Source: Pseudoduganella aquatica
Lineage (GTDB): Bacteria; Pseudomonadota; Gammaproteobacteria; Burkholderiales; Burkholderiaceae_D
Reading direction: 5' to 3'
Length of the DNA: 64,000 bases
Assembly: GCF_009857595.1 (NCBI RefSeq)
Contig: NZ_WWCU01000005.1
Span: 186,001 to 250,000, forward strand
Numbering within the stretch: the first letter of the stretch is position 1; the number at the start of each line of letters is the position of its first letter. A program made the position numbers and the translations under genes. The notes under the pieces are model-generated. The model made no database searches. It was given only the letters and a program-made list of their open reading frames with translations, and was not told the DNA's origin. Of this stretch, positions 17,601 through 33,380 are shown in pieces.

Positions 17601-18816
17601 CGATGGCACCCACCAGCGCGCCGATCTCGTCGCGCCGCGCCGTCAGCCCGCCCATCTCCAGCGCGGGCGGCTCGTGCACTTCGCGGCTCAGGTCGCCGGC
17701 CGCGATGGCCTCCACCAGTTCGGCGCGCTCGGCGCTGTCCTCGCTCAGCGTGCGCAAGGTGTGCAGCACGCCCTGGATCTGCCCGGTCAGCGCCAGGAAG
17801 ATGCCCACCGCAAGGTAGGCGAACAGCGCGCAGGCCAGCGCGCTGAGCACCACGATCCAGGCCAGGCCGGTGCGCGCCTTGTCGATGCGCCGCTCGATAT
17901 GGTCGCGCAGGGCGGGCGCCAGCACTTCGCTGCCGCCGGCGTAGATCTGGTCGATCAGATTGGTGAACTGCTCGATGTACTGCTCCGAGCTGGTGCCGAA
18001 GCGGCTGTCGATAATGTCGTCCTGCGCCATGCCCAGGGCGATGCGCATGCCGGCGTCCACATTCTGGTCCAGGCTGCCCAGCACGCCGCGCAGCGCGGGA
18101 TTGTAGTTAATGACTTTTTCAAGATTGGCGGTTTGCAAATCGCGCGCGATGCGGGTGTGGCCCAGCAGGCTGGCCATCTGCAGCCGCTCGGCCTCGGTCA
18201 CCACCTTGCGCGCCAGGATGGCGGCGCCGAAAGCGCGGGTCTGGCCCAGCCGCTCGGTGAAAAAGGGCAGCTTGACGATCACATCCATCAAATAATAGCT
18301 GGCGATGTCCGGGTCCAGCGTCAGGGCGCTGGCGTAGGCCACGTCGGACGCCAGGGTCAGCATCTTGGCGATCAGCTGCTCGTGGCGCAGGGTGTTGGTC
18401 TGCTGCGGCCATTCCAGGCCGAACTGGCGCAGCGCGCGCCAGTCGCCGCTGACCTCGCGCCAGCGCGCCGCCGCCAGCACCTCGGGCGGCAGGGCTTCGG
18501 CCAGGCGCAGGAAGGCGGCGTCCACTTCGGCCGCCTTGGCCTGCTGCCGCTGGGCGAGCAATTTGTTGCCGCCGAGGAAACCAGCCGCCAGCCCGCGGTC
18601 GTGCTGCACCAGCTGGATGGTGCGGTTCAGGCGCACCAGCGCTTCCAGGCCGAGCAGCTCCTCGCGCGACGGTTCTATCACCCGGTCCAGCGCCTGGTAG
18701 AGATTCACCTGGAGCAGCACCACGGCGCCCAGCGCGAGCAAACCCAGCAGCAGGAACTTATGCGCGTAGCGCAACCTGCCCATCAAATTGATGGCGGGAT
18801 AAAACAGGGCTTTCAT
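14680..18816 (-). CDS. Membrane hybrid histidine kinase: TM-sensor-TM-HAMP-GAF-HisKA-HATPase-REC(x3)
   Basis: The 1378-residue protein begins with a membrane segment (21-40). An all-helical periplasmic sensor region (about 41-315) and a second segment (319-344) follow. Next come a HAMP region (345-415), a GAF domain (450-595), a long coiled coil (600-665), the H-box MSHELRTPLN (H677) and an HATPase domain (785-905; SDTGVGV, GGTGLGLSIS). An Ala/Pro-rich linker (908-975) leads to three receivers with acceptors D1035, D1157 and D1304. This layout is seen in complex environmental sensors that feed several outputs. It is the first gene of the operon with cheR, cheB and a second hybrid kinase. The ligand is unknown. 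Confidence 0.93.
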   Translation of the reverse strand: MKALFYPAINLMGRLRYAHKFLLLGLLALGAVVLLQVNLYQALDRVIEPSREELLGLEALVRLNRTIQLVQHDRGLAAGFLGGNKLLAQRQQAKAAEVDAAFLRLAEALPPEVLAAARWREVSGDWRALRQFGLEWPQQTNTLRHEQLIAKMLTLASDVAYASALTLDPDIASYYLMDVIVKLPFFTERLGQTRAFGAAILARKVVTEAERLQMASLLGHTRIARDLQTANLEKVINYNPALRGVLGSLDQNVDAGMRIALGMAQDDIIDSRFGTSSEQYIEQFTNLIDQIYAGGSEVLAPALRDHIERRIDKARTGLAWIVVLSALACALFAYLAVGIFLALTGQIQGVLHTLRTLSEDSAERAELVEAIAAGDLSREVHEPPALEMGGLTARRDEIGALVGAIAAMSAAQQSLGRGFARMARTLRLHRDEERQQDWAKSGINALNIELRGERALPELTQAVVSFLTRHVGGAVGALYLHDTERQELVLAASHAYTNGTAPRRQFAAGEGWAGSAARSGAIEVLSPVPPGYLDVASALGQAGPAAVAAVPLMHNGELVGLVEIGTFGEFDAQRLEWLRQAAEAVAVAVGVEHARRRVANLLEQTQVQTEELLVQQEELQQSNEELEERAQLLEQQREVIRQKSAESEQASRELRRKADELERISAYKSEFLANMSHELRTPLNSMLILSSLLQQNKEGKLSGKQVEYAATINGAGKDLLNLINDILDLSKIEAGHVTLELEDVALADMASQLQALFQPLAEHQGLALNIALGAGTPAQLRTDGQRLLQILKNLLANAVKFTAQGRLGLDVRVCQAAEAGGQGRTGEALAFAVSDTGVGVAAEQQERIFHAFQQADGSTSRKFGGTGLGLSISRQLARRMGGEITVSSAPGAGSIFTLYLPLDAGDVLAAPPAAAAPAAAPASAGFAVPPAAQFAPSPAALAIAPLSAAARYERAAMSSTDPGAAARPPAMAMEDDRELVLPEYRCILIVEDDLSFARILRDTVREHGFQAIVACDGEDGLALAERYRPNAILLDVMLPHIDGWGVMRSIKDNPATRHIPVHFITCLEDRQKAMGLGAIGFITKPVSAQQLDEVLDSIGAAIARTDKRLLVVEDDEAEAMSLAALLETEGLDIAIARSGSAALALLAQGRYDCMVLDLGLSDMSGFELLDRLRDSACAPQMPVIVHSGRSLNEVDEARLRRYADSIIVKGAKSPERLVGEVSLFLHLVESSLPQDQQKMIRRALDKEAMFEQRKVLLVDDDIRNIFSLSSVLAEKGMHIVEAGNGAEALAQLQAHPDIDIVLMDIMMPEMDGFEAMRRIRREPRWARLPIIALTAKAMLGDQKQCLDAGASDYLAKPVDLDKLFSLMRVWLYQAGEVA

Positions 18817-18820
18817 CGCC

Positions 18821-19141
18821 TTAGAAACGGACGCGGCCGGCCAGCATGTCGCGGTACATTACCCAATCGCCCAGCAAGCTATACAGGGGATATTTGAATG
18901 TGGCGGGCCGGTTATGCTCGAAAAAGAAATGGCCTATCCAGGCGAAGCCGTAACCGGCCAGTGGAACAAACCACAGCAAGCCGTAATTGCCGCGCACGGC
19001 GGCGATAATAATAATTAAGAGAACCAGGGTGGAGCCGATGAAATGCAGGCGGCGGCAGGTTGAATTGGCGTGCTCTTGCAAATAGAACGGATAGAATTCC
19101 TTAAAACTCTGAAAGCGTGCTGCTGCATTCGCCTTATCCAT
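18821..19141 (-). CDS. Mpo1-like (DUF962) small membrane protein
   Basis: A 106-residue protein with FKEFYPFYLQEHANSTCRRL, then a membrane segment around 37-60, then GYGFAWIGHFFFEHNRPATF. The spaced histidines and the GHFFFEHNRPA stretch are typical of the Mpo1/DUF962 family. The yeast member is an iron-dependent dioxygenase of 2-hydroxy fatty acids; the role in bacteria is not settled. The gene follows the wHTH/nucleotidyltransferase-like gene after one base, so they form a pair, and it ends 4 bp before the kinase operon begins. Confidence 0.85.
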   Translation of the reverse strand: MDKANAAARFQSFKEFYPFYLQEHANSTCRRLHFIGSTLVLLIIIIAAVRGNYGLLWFVPLAGYGFAWIGHFFFEHNRPATFKYPLYSLLGDWVMYRDMLAGRVRF

Positions 19142-19142
19142 T

Positions 19143-19745
19143 TCAATTCTCCTCGACGCGGCTGGCGTAATTCAAATCCGTTTCATCGCCCCAGACAAAT
19201 ACCTTGGGCTCCTGCAGTACATGTACCAGGAATTGCTGGCGCTCGCGCAGGCGGCGCCGGAAATCGGGCAGCGTGTAAAGATTGGGGTTGATCTTGCGGC
19301 GCAAAATACGCTCGGCAACCGGCAAGCGCGACAGCAATTCGCCGTAGCTGGTGTTATCGCCGATCAGCAGCAATTCGATTTTATCTTCGCTGGCCTCCTG
19401 TTCCTTGGCGGTGGCGCCATAGACAAACGCCACATTCAATACATCGCCCAGCGGCGACAGCGCGGAATTGAGCACGCTGACCAGGCCGAAAGTCTTGCGC
19501 ACCAGGCTGGATAATTCGCCATACACCAGGCTGTCTTTATTGGGGCGGAAGCGGCGCACATTGCCGATGCGTTCGGAGACGATCAAACCGGAGTCATGCA
19601 GGCGGCGCAATTCGCGCTGCGCGGAGGCGCTGCCCAATCCCGTCAGGCGCATGATCTCGTTGAGGTGGAAACCATCATTAACGCGCACGAACATCAGGCC
19701 CAGCAGTTTTTGCTGGGCGGGAGTGAAGAGGGCTTGGGCGATCAT
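19143..19745 (-). CDS. Winged-helix protein with degenerate nucleotidyltransferase-like domain
   Basis: The 200-residue protein starts with a winged helix (about 1-75: QKLLGLMFVRVNDGFHLNEI, then TGLGSASAQRELRRLHDSGL) and continues with an MNT-type nucleotidyltransferase fold (about 85-195). The catalytic signature of that fold is GS followed by DxD. Here the aligned residues are YGATAKE and DKIELLLIGD, so GS is GA and the two aspartates are K and E; activity is unlikely. A DNA-binding regulator with a nucleotide- or protein-sensing pseudo-enzyme domain is the simplest reading. The start at 19745 is the ATG just before the winged helix; longer upstream starts have atypical Arg/Cys-rich sequence. 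The Mpo1-like gene follows after 1 bp. Confidence 0.75.
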   Translation of the reverse strand: MIAQALFTPAQQKLLGLMFVRVNDGFHLNEIMRLTGLGSASAQRELRRLHDSGLIVSERIGNVRRFRPNKDSLVYGELSSLVRKTFGLVSVLNSALSPLGDVLNVAFVYGATAKEQEASEDKIELLLIGDNTSYGELLSRLPVAERILRRKINPNLYTLPDFRRRLRERQQFLVHVLQEPKVFVWGDETDLNYASRVEEN

Positions 19746-20093
19746 GGACCAAATCTTAGCACGGATAAGCCAGCATCTGGCACAGCAATCCATGCCTGTG
19801 TGCATGGAAACCGCATTCCACCGTGGCGCATGTTGCGGCAGCCGGACGCGGCCGTCACCGCGGCGCCGGCGGGACGGCAAATCCTGCTTTACATTTGGCG
19901 GATATGTGCGATCCTGTAGTTGTGAGGTGTTGCTGTTCCGGACCGACTCAAGTTACCGGGCGGGCACATCACAGAAGTAAGGGGGCCGCTTTCGTAGTGG
20001 CCCCTTCTATTTTCACCGCCCGTTATGCGGCACATCAAAATGCGGCCGTCGCCGCATGCCAACATAAGCTCTTCAGCCCAGCGGAGAGCCGCC
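19746..20093. other. 348 bp intergenic region with a terminator-like hairpin
   Basis: No gene is recognisable here. The only clear structure is a GGGGCC...GGCCCC stem with a UUCG-containing loop and a pyrimidine-rich tail at 19982-20013. The base composition is lower in GC than the surroundings. The stretch separates the minus-strand wHTH gene from the plus-strand Rpn gene and must hold the promoters of both. Confidence 0.5.
19982..20013 (+). terminator. Terminator-like hairpin upstream of the Rpn gene
   Basis: GGGGCC (19982-19987) pairs with GGCCCC (19999-20004). Inner pairs (G-U, C-G, U-A) bring the stem to about nine pairs with loop TTCGT, followed by TTCTATTTT. No gene ends just upstream on the plus strand, so it could end a small unannotated RNA or act as a leader attenuator. 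Confidence 0.45.
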
Positions 20094-21029
20094 ATGCCGG
20101 ACCAATATGACCCGCCCTGGAAAATAACGCTATCCCGCTATTTTCAGGAGTTCATGGCTTTCTATTTTCCCGCCGCACACAAACAGATCGACTGGCAACA
20201 GCCCATCGAATTTCTCGACACCGAATTGGAACAAATTGCACCGGACGCCATCACCGGCCCGCGCCGAGCCGATAAACTTGTCCGCGTTACCCTGTTCAAT
20301 GGTGCGGCCAAATTGGTTCTGGTGCATATCGAAGTCCAAAGCCGCTACAGCGATAATTTTGCCGAACGCATCTTCATTTATAACTACCGCATATTCAATC
20401 AGCACCGCCTGCCTGTCGCGTCCTTAGCGATATTAGCCGACACTGACTACGGCCACACCTCGCCACAATACGGCTACAAAATATTCGGTTGCCAGATGCA
20501 TTTCAAATTCCCCGCGATAACCCTGCGGAGCTACGATTTGAACAAACTGCTCAAAAGCAAAAATCCATTCGCCCTGCTAACCGCCGCACATATACAGACT
20601 CAGCGGACGCGCCACAAGCATACAGAGCGGCACGCCGCCAAGCTGCACTTGATAACCCTGCTGTATAAGCGCGGTTGGCCGCGCGAGCGTATTATGGATT
20701 TCGCCAACGTCATCGGATGGATGATGCGCCTGCCGGCAGAAATGGAAGCTGCATTTTGGCAAGAGATTAAACAGAAACATGAGGGGTTCGCCATGGAATA
20801 CATGCTCCCGTTTGTACGTGAGGCTCTCGAAAAAGGCGAAGCCAAAGGCCGCCTACGCGGACAGGCAGAACTAATAGAGATCCAGTTGACCGAGCGATTC
20901 GGCGAGCTGCCTGCCCCCATACGCCGGCGGCTGGAAGAAGCGGATACAGAACAGCTGTCCCGATGGGGCCGCGCACTGCTCAACGCCACGTCGCTGAACG
21001 ACGTCTTCAGCCCCGCGCGGCGGGCATAA
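20094..21029 (+). CDS. Rpn-family putative recombination-promoting nuclease (PD-(D/E)XK), DUF4351 tail
   Basis: A 311-residue protein with the Rpn/transposase-31-like N-terminal nuclease region. RRADKLVRVTL supplies the aspartate and VLVHIEVQSR the E-x-Q motif, followed by a YNYRIF stretch. The C-terminus (about 255-308) matches DUF4351 (ELIEIQLTERFGELPAPIRR). Rpn proteins are DNA endonucleases that raise RecA-independent recombination; many genomes carry mobile, variable copies. I chose ATG 20094 because GGAGAG precedes it by about 6 bp; the ATG at 20025 lacks this. Codon use and composition are less GC-rich than neighbours, suggesting acquisition. It ends at the bidirectional terminator shared with rpoC. 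Confidence 0.8.
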   Translation: MPDQYDPPWKITLSRYFQEFMAFYFPAAHKQIDWQQPIEFLDTELEQIAPDAITGPRRADKLVRVTLFNGAAKLVLVHIEVQSRYSDNFAERIFIYNYRIFNQHRLPVASLAILADTDYGHTSPQYGYKIFGCQMHFKFPAITLRSYDLNKLLKSKNPFALLTAAHIQTQRTRHKHTERHAAKLHLITLLYKRGWPRERIMDFANVIGWMMRLPAEMEAAFWQEIKQKHEGFAMEYMLPFVREALEKGEAKGRLRGQAELIEIQLTERFGELPAPIRRRLEEADTEQLSRWGRALLNATSLNDVFSPARRA

Positions 21030-21056
21030 AAAAACGGCACCCGAAGGTGCCGTTTT
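21030..21056. terminator. Bidirectional intrinsic terminator between Rpn gene and rpoC
   Basis: A perfect nine-pair stem (AACGGCACC at 21033-21041 with GGTGCCGTT at 21046-21054) has a CGAA loop on the plus strand and a stable UUCG tetraloop on the minus strand. An A-run precedes it and a TTTT run follows, so it can end both the Rpn transcript and the rpoBC transcript (minus-strand T-run at 21027-21034). Confidence 0.9.
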
Positions 21057-21073
21057 GCTTTGAGGCTTGAAGA

Positions 21074-25300
<4,227 letters not shown>

Positions 25301-25372
25301 GTATCACTCCAGGTGATTGAATTCTTAAAGCTGCCGGGCGGAGGGTTTCCGCCGCCCGGCGGCGCCAGTGTC

Positions 25373-29482
<4,110 letters not shown>

Positions 29483-29665
29483 GGACACTCCGTGAGTGAC
29501 AGAAAGGATAGAAAATTCAGGTTTTGCAAGGTGCGCTGCGGAACGAACGTCACACAGACGAAACCTCAAGCCTCTATCATTTCAGGTCGATATGATCAAA
29601 CTGCAGCGTAGTTTGCTACAAATGCGCGCTACAAATACGACAAAGACGACAAAGGAGCCAAAGCC

Positions 29666-29693
29666 GGCATTCCTTCCTTTCGGAAGGAATGCC
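29666..29693 (-). terminator. Perfect hairpin in the rplL-rpoB intergenic region, putative attenuator
   Basis: On the coding strand GGCATTCCTTCC pairs perfectly with GGAAGGAATGCC around a GAAA tetraloop (12 pairs). It is followed by a modest GGCTTTGGCT rather than a full T-run, so it should be a leaky terminator or an RNA-processing site. Escherichia coli has an attenuator and an RNase III site in the same gap; functional equivalence is inferred. Confidence 0.7.
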
Positions 29694-29736
29694 CCACTTT
29701 GACTCGCGGCGCTAACTGCTCGCCAGTACAACTAGA

Positions 29737-30111
29737 TTACTTCAGGTCGGCCTTGGCGCCAGCTTCTTCCAGCTTCTTCTTGCCGGCTTCAGCGTCAGCT
29801 TTCGACAGAGCTTCTTTAACGACTTTTGGTGCGCCGTCAACTACGTCTTTAGCTTCTTTCAGGCCCAGACCGGTGATTTCGCGAACAACTTTGATCACGC
29901 CAACTTTGTTTGCGCCAACTTCGGACAGAACCAGGTTGAATTCGGTCTGTTCTTCAGCAGCTGCACCAGCGGTTGCGCCGCCGGCTGCTGGAGCAGCCAT
30001 AGCTGCTGCCGACACGCCGAACTTCTCTTCGAAGGCCTTGACCAGTTCGTTCAGGTCCATTACGGACATTTCGCTCACTGCGTTCAGGATATCGTCTTTG
30101 GAAATTGCCAT
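29737..30111 (-). CDS. rplL: 50S ribosomal protein L7/L12
   Basis: A 124-residue protein with the N-terminal dimerisation region ([20 protein letters not shown]), the flexible Ala/Gly hinge (about 38-52) and the conserved C-terminal domain that contacts translation factors ([20 protein letters not shown]). It forms the ribosomal stalk with L10. It lies 64 bp after rplJ and 254 bp before rpoB on the same strand. Confidence 0.98.
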   Translation of the reverse strand: MAISKDDILNAVSEMSVMDLNELVKAFEEKFGVSAAAMAAPAAGGATAGAAAEEQTEFNLVLSEVGANKVGVIKVVREITGLGLKEAKDVVDGAPKVVKEALSKADAEAGKKKLEEAGAKADLK

Positions 30112-30175
30112 TTGAAACTCCTAATTTGTTTGTATGCTACAGAATTGATTACTTGAGAAAAAAAGCGCGCGGCTA

Positions 30176-30700
30176 TTAAGCTGCGGTTTCTTCCGCTGCG
30201 GGAGCAGCGGCGCCTTCGCCTTTTTTCGCTGCCAGAGCAGCCAGACCACGTGCAAAGCCCGACACCGGAGCCAGCATAACGCCCAACAGCTGCGAGATGA
30301 GGACTTCACGGCTAGGAATGCTCGCCAGCGCGGTAACAGCAGCTTTATCCAGCTGTTTACCTGCGTAGTTACCGGCGACGATGACCATTTTGTCGTTGGT
30401 TTTAGCGAAGTCGTTGATGACTTTCGCTGCTGCCACGGCGTCATCCGAGATCGAGTAGATCAACGGACCGGTCATGCTGTCAGCCAGAGCGGCGAATTGC
30501 GTACCTTCAACAGAGCGACGAGCCAGCGTGTTCTTCAGAACACGCAGGTATACGCCCTGGGCACGCGCCTTAGCACGAAGTTGCGTCAAGTGACCAACCT
30601 GGATGCCACGGTACTCGGCCACGACGATGGTTTGCGCAGTTGCTACTTTTGCGGAAACTTCGGCGACGACGGCCTTTTTGTCATTCAGATTGAGACCCAC
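30176..30700 (-). CDS. rplJ: 50S ribosomal protein L10
   Basis: A 174-residue L10 that anchors the L7/L12 stalk to 23S rRNA. It begins with [18 protein letters not shown] and ends in an Ala-rich tail. I chose GTG at 30700 because an AAGGAGGT Shine-Dalgarno lies 5 bp upstream and the first residues match the usual betaproteobacterial L10 start. The 242 bp gap upstream is the expected place for the autogenous L10 binding leader. Confidence 0.96.
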   Translation of the reverse strand: MGLNLNDKKAVVAEVSAKVATAQTIVVAEYRGIQVGHLTQLRAKARAQGVYLRVLKNTLARRSVEGTQFAALADSMTGPLIYSISDDAVAAAKVINDFAKTNDKMVIVAGNYAGKQLDKAAVTALASIPSREVLISQLLGVMLAPVSGFARGLAALAAKKGEGAAAPAAEETAA

Positions 30701-30942
30701 GGTCAACCTCCTTAAATGATGTTTGGCAAATGCCGCACATCGGTTCGAACAACGGCGTCCGAGGTTAGGAGTCCACTGGACTGCAAAACTTGATCGGGTA
30801 CACCATCTGCGTTGGGCGCCCTGCGGCAATTAACCGGAAACCTGCTTGCTGCCTCCGGCCCAACGGTCTTTGATTGCCTGCCCGCCGGAGCGGACAGCCC
30901 AAAGATGCGCCTCCGGCTTGCGCCGAAGGACTTGATTCTTTA
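30701..30942 (-). promoter_or_regulatory. rplJ leader region (probable L10-L7/L12 autoregulatory site)
   Basis: The 242 bp between rplA and rplJ are unusually long for this operon, and a strong AAGGAGGT precedes the rplJ GTG. In many bacteria this leader folds into the L10(L7/L12)4 binding site that represses translation of rplJL. I infer the role from position; I did not establish the fold. Confidence 0.5.
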
Positions 30943-31638
30943 TTACGCTGCCAGGGTAGCGTGGTCAACACGGACGCCAGCGCCCATGGTCGACGAGATC
31001 GCTACTTTACGCAGGTACACGCCTTTCGACGATGCCGGCTTGGCCTTGTTCAGCGCTTCGATCAGGGCAACCAGGTTGCGCTTCAGATCGGCGTCGTCGA
31101 AGGATTTGCGGCCGATGGTCGCGTGGATGATACCAGCCTTGTCGGTACGGTACTGAACCTGGCCGGCTTTCGCGTTTTTCACGGCGGTAGCGACGTCAGG
31201 GGTTACGGTGCCGACTTTCGGGTTAGGCATCAGGCCGCGTGGGCCCAGGATCTGACCCAGGGTACCAACGATACGCATGGTGTCTGGCGAAGCGATGACG
31301 ATGTCGAAAGGCATGTCGCCGGCTTTGACGCGCTCGGCCAGGTCTTCCATACCAACAACGTCGGCGCCGGCTGCTTTAGCAGCTTCAGCCTTTTCGCCGG
31401 AAGCGAATACCGCTACGCGGACGGTTTTGCCGGTGCCAGCTGGCAGCACGACGGAACCACGCACAACCTGGTCGGATTTCTTAGGATCCACACCCAGCTG
31501 TACCGACACGTCGATCGATTCGTTGAACTTGGCGGTCGCCAGTTCTTTGATCAGGGTGACAGCGTTGTCGAAAGCGTACACTTTGGTACGGTCTACTTTA
31601 GCCTTGATGGCTTGAGCGCGTTTGGACAGTTTTGCCAT
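30943..31638 (-). CDS. rplA: 50S ribosomal protein L1
   Basis: A 231-residue protein of standard length. It has the conserved KAVDRTK-like N-terminus ([20 protein letters not shown]) and the RNA-binding motif [20 protein letters not shown]1 forms the tRNA exit-side stalk and in many bacteria represses its own operon (rplKA). It begins 2 bp after rplK ends, so the two genes are translated from one transcript. Confidence 0.98.
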   Translation of the reverse strand: MAKLSKRAQAIKAKVDRTKVYAFDNAVTLIKELATAKFNESIDVSVQLGVDPKKSDQVVRGSVVLPAGTGKTVRVAVFASGEKAEAAKAAGADVVGMEDLAERVKAGDMPFDIVIASPDTMRIVGTLGQILGPRGLMPNPKVGTVTPDVATAVKNAKAGQVQYRTDKAGIIHATIGRKSFDDADLKRNLVALIEALNKAKPASSKGVYLRKVAISSTMGAGVRVDHATLAA

Positions 31639-31640
31639 GA

Positions 31641-32072
31641 TTAGATGCCCTCTACCGTGATGCCCATCGAACGTGCGGAACCAGCGATGGTGCGCACTGC
31701 TGCGTCCATGTCGGCGGCGGTCAGGTCCGGGGTCTTCAGTTTTGCGATTTCTTCAGCTTGGGCGCGGGTCAGCTTACCGACTTTGTCGGTATGTGGCTTC
31801 GGCGAACCCTTGGTGATACCCGAGTGCTTCTTGATCAGGTAGGTCGCTGGAGGGGTCTTCATCACGAAGGTGAACGACTTGTCGGCGAATGCGGTGATCA
31901 CGACTGGGATCGGCATGCCTGGCTCCATACCTTGGGTCTGCGCGTTGAACGCTTTGCAGAATTCCATGATGTTCAGACCGCGCTGACCCAGCGCTGGACC
32001 GATTGGAGGGGATGGGTTTGCTTTACCTGCTGGCACTTGCAGCTTGATAAAGCCAATGATTTTCTTTGCCAT
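31641..32072 (-). CDS. rplK: 50S ribosomal protein L11
   Basis: A 143-residue L11 with the N-terminal [20 protein letters not shown] (binding region for thiostrepton-type sites and release factors) and a C-terminal rRNA-binding domain ending [11 protein letters not shown]. It is part of the GTPase-associated centre. A GGAAG precedes the ATG. It lies 124 bp downstream of nusG, a gap that may contain an additional promoter for rplKA. Confidence 0.98.
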   Translation of the reverse strand: MAKKIIGFIKLQVPAGKANPSPPIGPALGQRGLNIMEFCKAFNAQTQGMEPGMPIPVVITAFADKSFTFVMKTPPATYLIKKHSGITKGSPKPHTDKVGKLTRAQAEEIAKLKTPDLTAADMDAAVRTIAGSARSMGITVEGI

Positions 32073-32196
32073 TTGGGCACTTCCTATCTTTGGGTTTGAG
32101 TAGTAGCGCCCCGCCGGTACTTACATGGCAGGGCTCCTCTTGTCCGGATTGGCCTAGGCCGCGCTCCGGGGGGCGCCAGCCACAGAAAACTGCGGC

Positions 32197-32811
32197 TTAA
32201 ACTTTTTCGACTTGGCCGAATTCCAGTTCAACCGGGGTGGCGCGGCCGAAGATGGTGACCGAGACGCGCACTTTGGACTTCTCGTAGTTCACTTCTTCCA
32301 CGTTGCCGTTGAAGTCGGTGAACGGACCGTCCTTGATGCGGACTTGCTCGCCCACTTCGTACAGCACTTTCGGACGCGGCTTCTCCACGCCTTCCTGCAT
32401 TTGCTGCATGATCTTGTCGATCTCGCGCGCAGGAATCGGGGTCGGCTTGTTCGATTTGCCGCCGATGAAACCGGTGACCTTGCTGGTGTTTTTCACCAGG
32501 TGCCAGGTTTCGTCGGTCATTTCCATTTCCACCAGCACGTAGCCAGGGAAGAAACGGCGTTCGGTGACCGACTTCTGGCCATTCTTGACTTCCACCACTT
32601 CTTCGGTGGGCACCAGGATCTGGCCGAATTGTTCTTGCATGCCGGCGCGTTCGACGCGTTCGGTCAGGGCGCGCTGGACGCTTTTTTCCATGCCGGAATA
32701 AGCATGCACGACGTACCAGCGCTTGTTGCTCACCGGTACGCTCAGCGCTGCGCCAGCCTCTTGCGGCGGCACTGCTTCGCCTGCCGCGTCATCTTGCACA
32801 TTTTCGCTCAT
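32197..32811 (-). CDS. nusG: Transcription termination/antitermination protein NusG
   Basis: A 204-residue NusG. The NGN domain starts at [20 protein letters not shown] (about residue 31) and the KOW domain is at the C-terminus ([20 protein letters not shown]). NusG binds the beta' clamp and links transcription to Rho or ribosomes. The first 30 residues are an acidic, Ala/Pro-rich extension absent from the 181-residue E. coli protein. The ATG at 32811 shares one base with the secE stop (TAATG), indicating coupled translation; an in-frame ATG 12 bp upstream is possible. Confidence 0.96.
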   Translation of the reverse strand: MSENVQDDAAGEAVPPQEAGAALSVPVSNKRWYVVHAYSGMEKSVQRALTERVERAGMQEQFGQILVPTEEVVEVKNGQKSVTERRFFPGYVLVEMEMTDETWHLVKNTSKVTGFIGGKSNKPTPIPAREIDKIMQQMQEGVEKPRPKVLYEVGEQVRIKDGPFTDFNGNVEEVNYEKSKVRVSVTIFGRATPVELEFGQVEKV

Positions 32812-33194
32812 TATTGTTTCCAACCCAGAATCACGTCGTACAACAGGAATTCCAGCAACTTATCCGTGCCCCACAGGAACACAGCCATTACCAATACGAA
32901 GGCAAACACGATCAACGTGATTTGCGTCGCTTCTTTGCGCGTAGGCCAAACGACTTTTTTGGTTTCGCGGACGGCTTCTTTAGCGAAATTCAGGAATTCG
33001 CGGCCGGAGGTCGAGGTATACGCGATGCCAGCGGAAATAAGCAAACCACCCACTAGCGCAGCTGCCCGCACCAGGGATGGTTGACCTGCCAGGTAAAAGA
33101 ACCCGACTACGCCTGCAATCGCAGCAACCACAGCCAGCACGACTTTGAACTTGTCGTTTGACGTGCTAACGGTTTGCACGGATTGATTAGACAT
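32811..33194 (-). CDS. secE: Preprotein translocase subunit SecE
   Basis: A 127-residue SecE of the longer proteobacterial type with three membrane segments (about 16-35, 42-60 and 92-115) and the conserved cytoplasmic amphipathic stretch [15 protein letters not shown]. It clamps SecY in the export channel. It is 36 bp downstream of tRNA-Trp and overlaps nusG by one base. Confidence 0.97.
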   Translation of the reverse strand: MSNQSVQTVSTSNDKFKVVLAVVAAIAGVVGFFYLAGQPSLVRAAALVGGLLISAGIAYTSTSGREFLNFAKEAVRETKKVVWPTRKEATQITLIVFAFVLVMAVFLWGTDKLLEFLLYDVILGWKQ

Positions 33195-33230
33195 TCTATT
33201 TTACTTTCGGTGCCCTGCACCTGAATTCGG

Positions 33231-33306
33231 TGGCAGGGGCGGAGGGCCTCGAACCCCCAACCTTCGGTTTTGGAGACCGACGCTCTGCCAATTGAGCTAC
33301 GCCCCT
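33231..33306 (-). tRNA. tRNA-Trp (CCA anticodon)
   Basis: A 76-base gene with acceptor stem AGGGGCG/CGCCCCT, D arm TAGCTCAATTGGCAGAGC, anticodon CCA in GTCTCCAAAAC, T arm with GGTTCGAGG-type loop, discriminator G and encoded CCA end. It is between tuf and secE, as in many proteobacteria. Confidence 0.97.
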
Positions 33307-33333
33307 ACGTAAAACTTGATCAGTGAATCCGCA

Positions 33334-33358
33334 ATTATAGCACCCGACTGCAGTCGGG
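33334..33358 (-). promoter_or_regulatory. Promoter for tRNA-Trp-secE-nusG with adjoining perfect palindrome
   Basis: On the minus strand TGCTATAAT (33334-33342) gives a perfect -10 hexamer with the extended TGn element, about 27 bp before the tRNA 5' end. Immediately upstream is the 16-bp perfect palindrome CCCGACTGCAGTCGGG (33343-33358) where the spacer would be. No good -35 is seen, consistent with an extended -10 promoter. The palindrome could be the tuf terminator stem or an operator. Confidence 0.6.
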
Positions 33359-33380
33359 CGCTAGTTCTTGGCGCAGATTC

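Noticed and set aside
14785..18897. 1370-codon plus-strand open frame opposite the membrane hybrid kinase
   Set aside because: High GC third positions leave the antisense frame open. The product is low-complexity and the minus strand has complete kinase and receiver motifs.
20025..20093. Upstream ATG for the Rpn gene (20025)
   Set aside because: It lacks a Shine-Dalgarno and adds residues with no similarity to the family; ATG 20094 has GGAGAG at good spacing.
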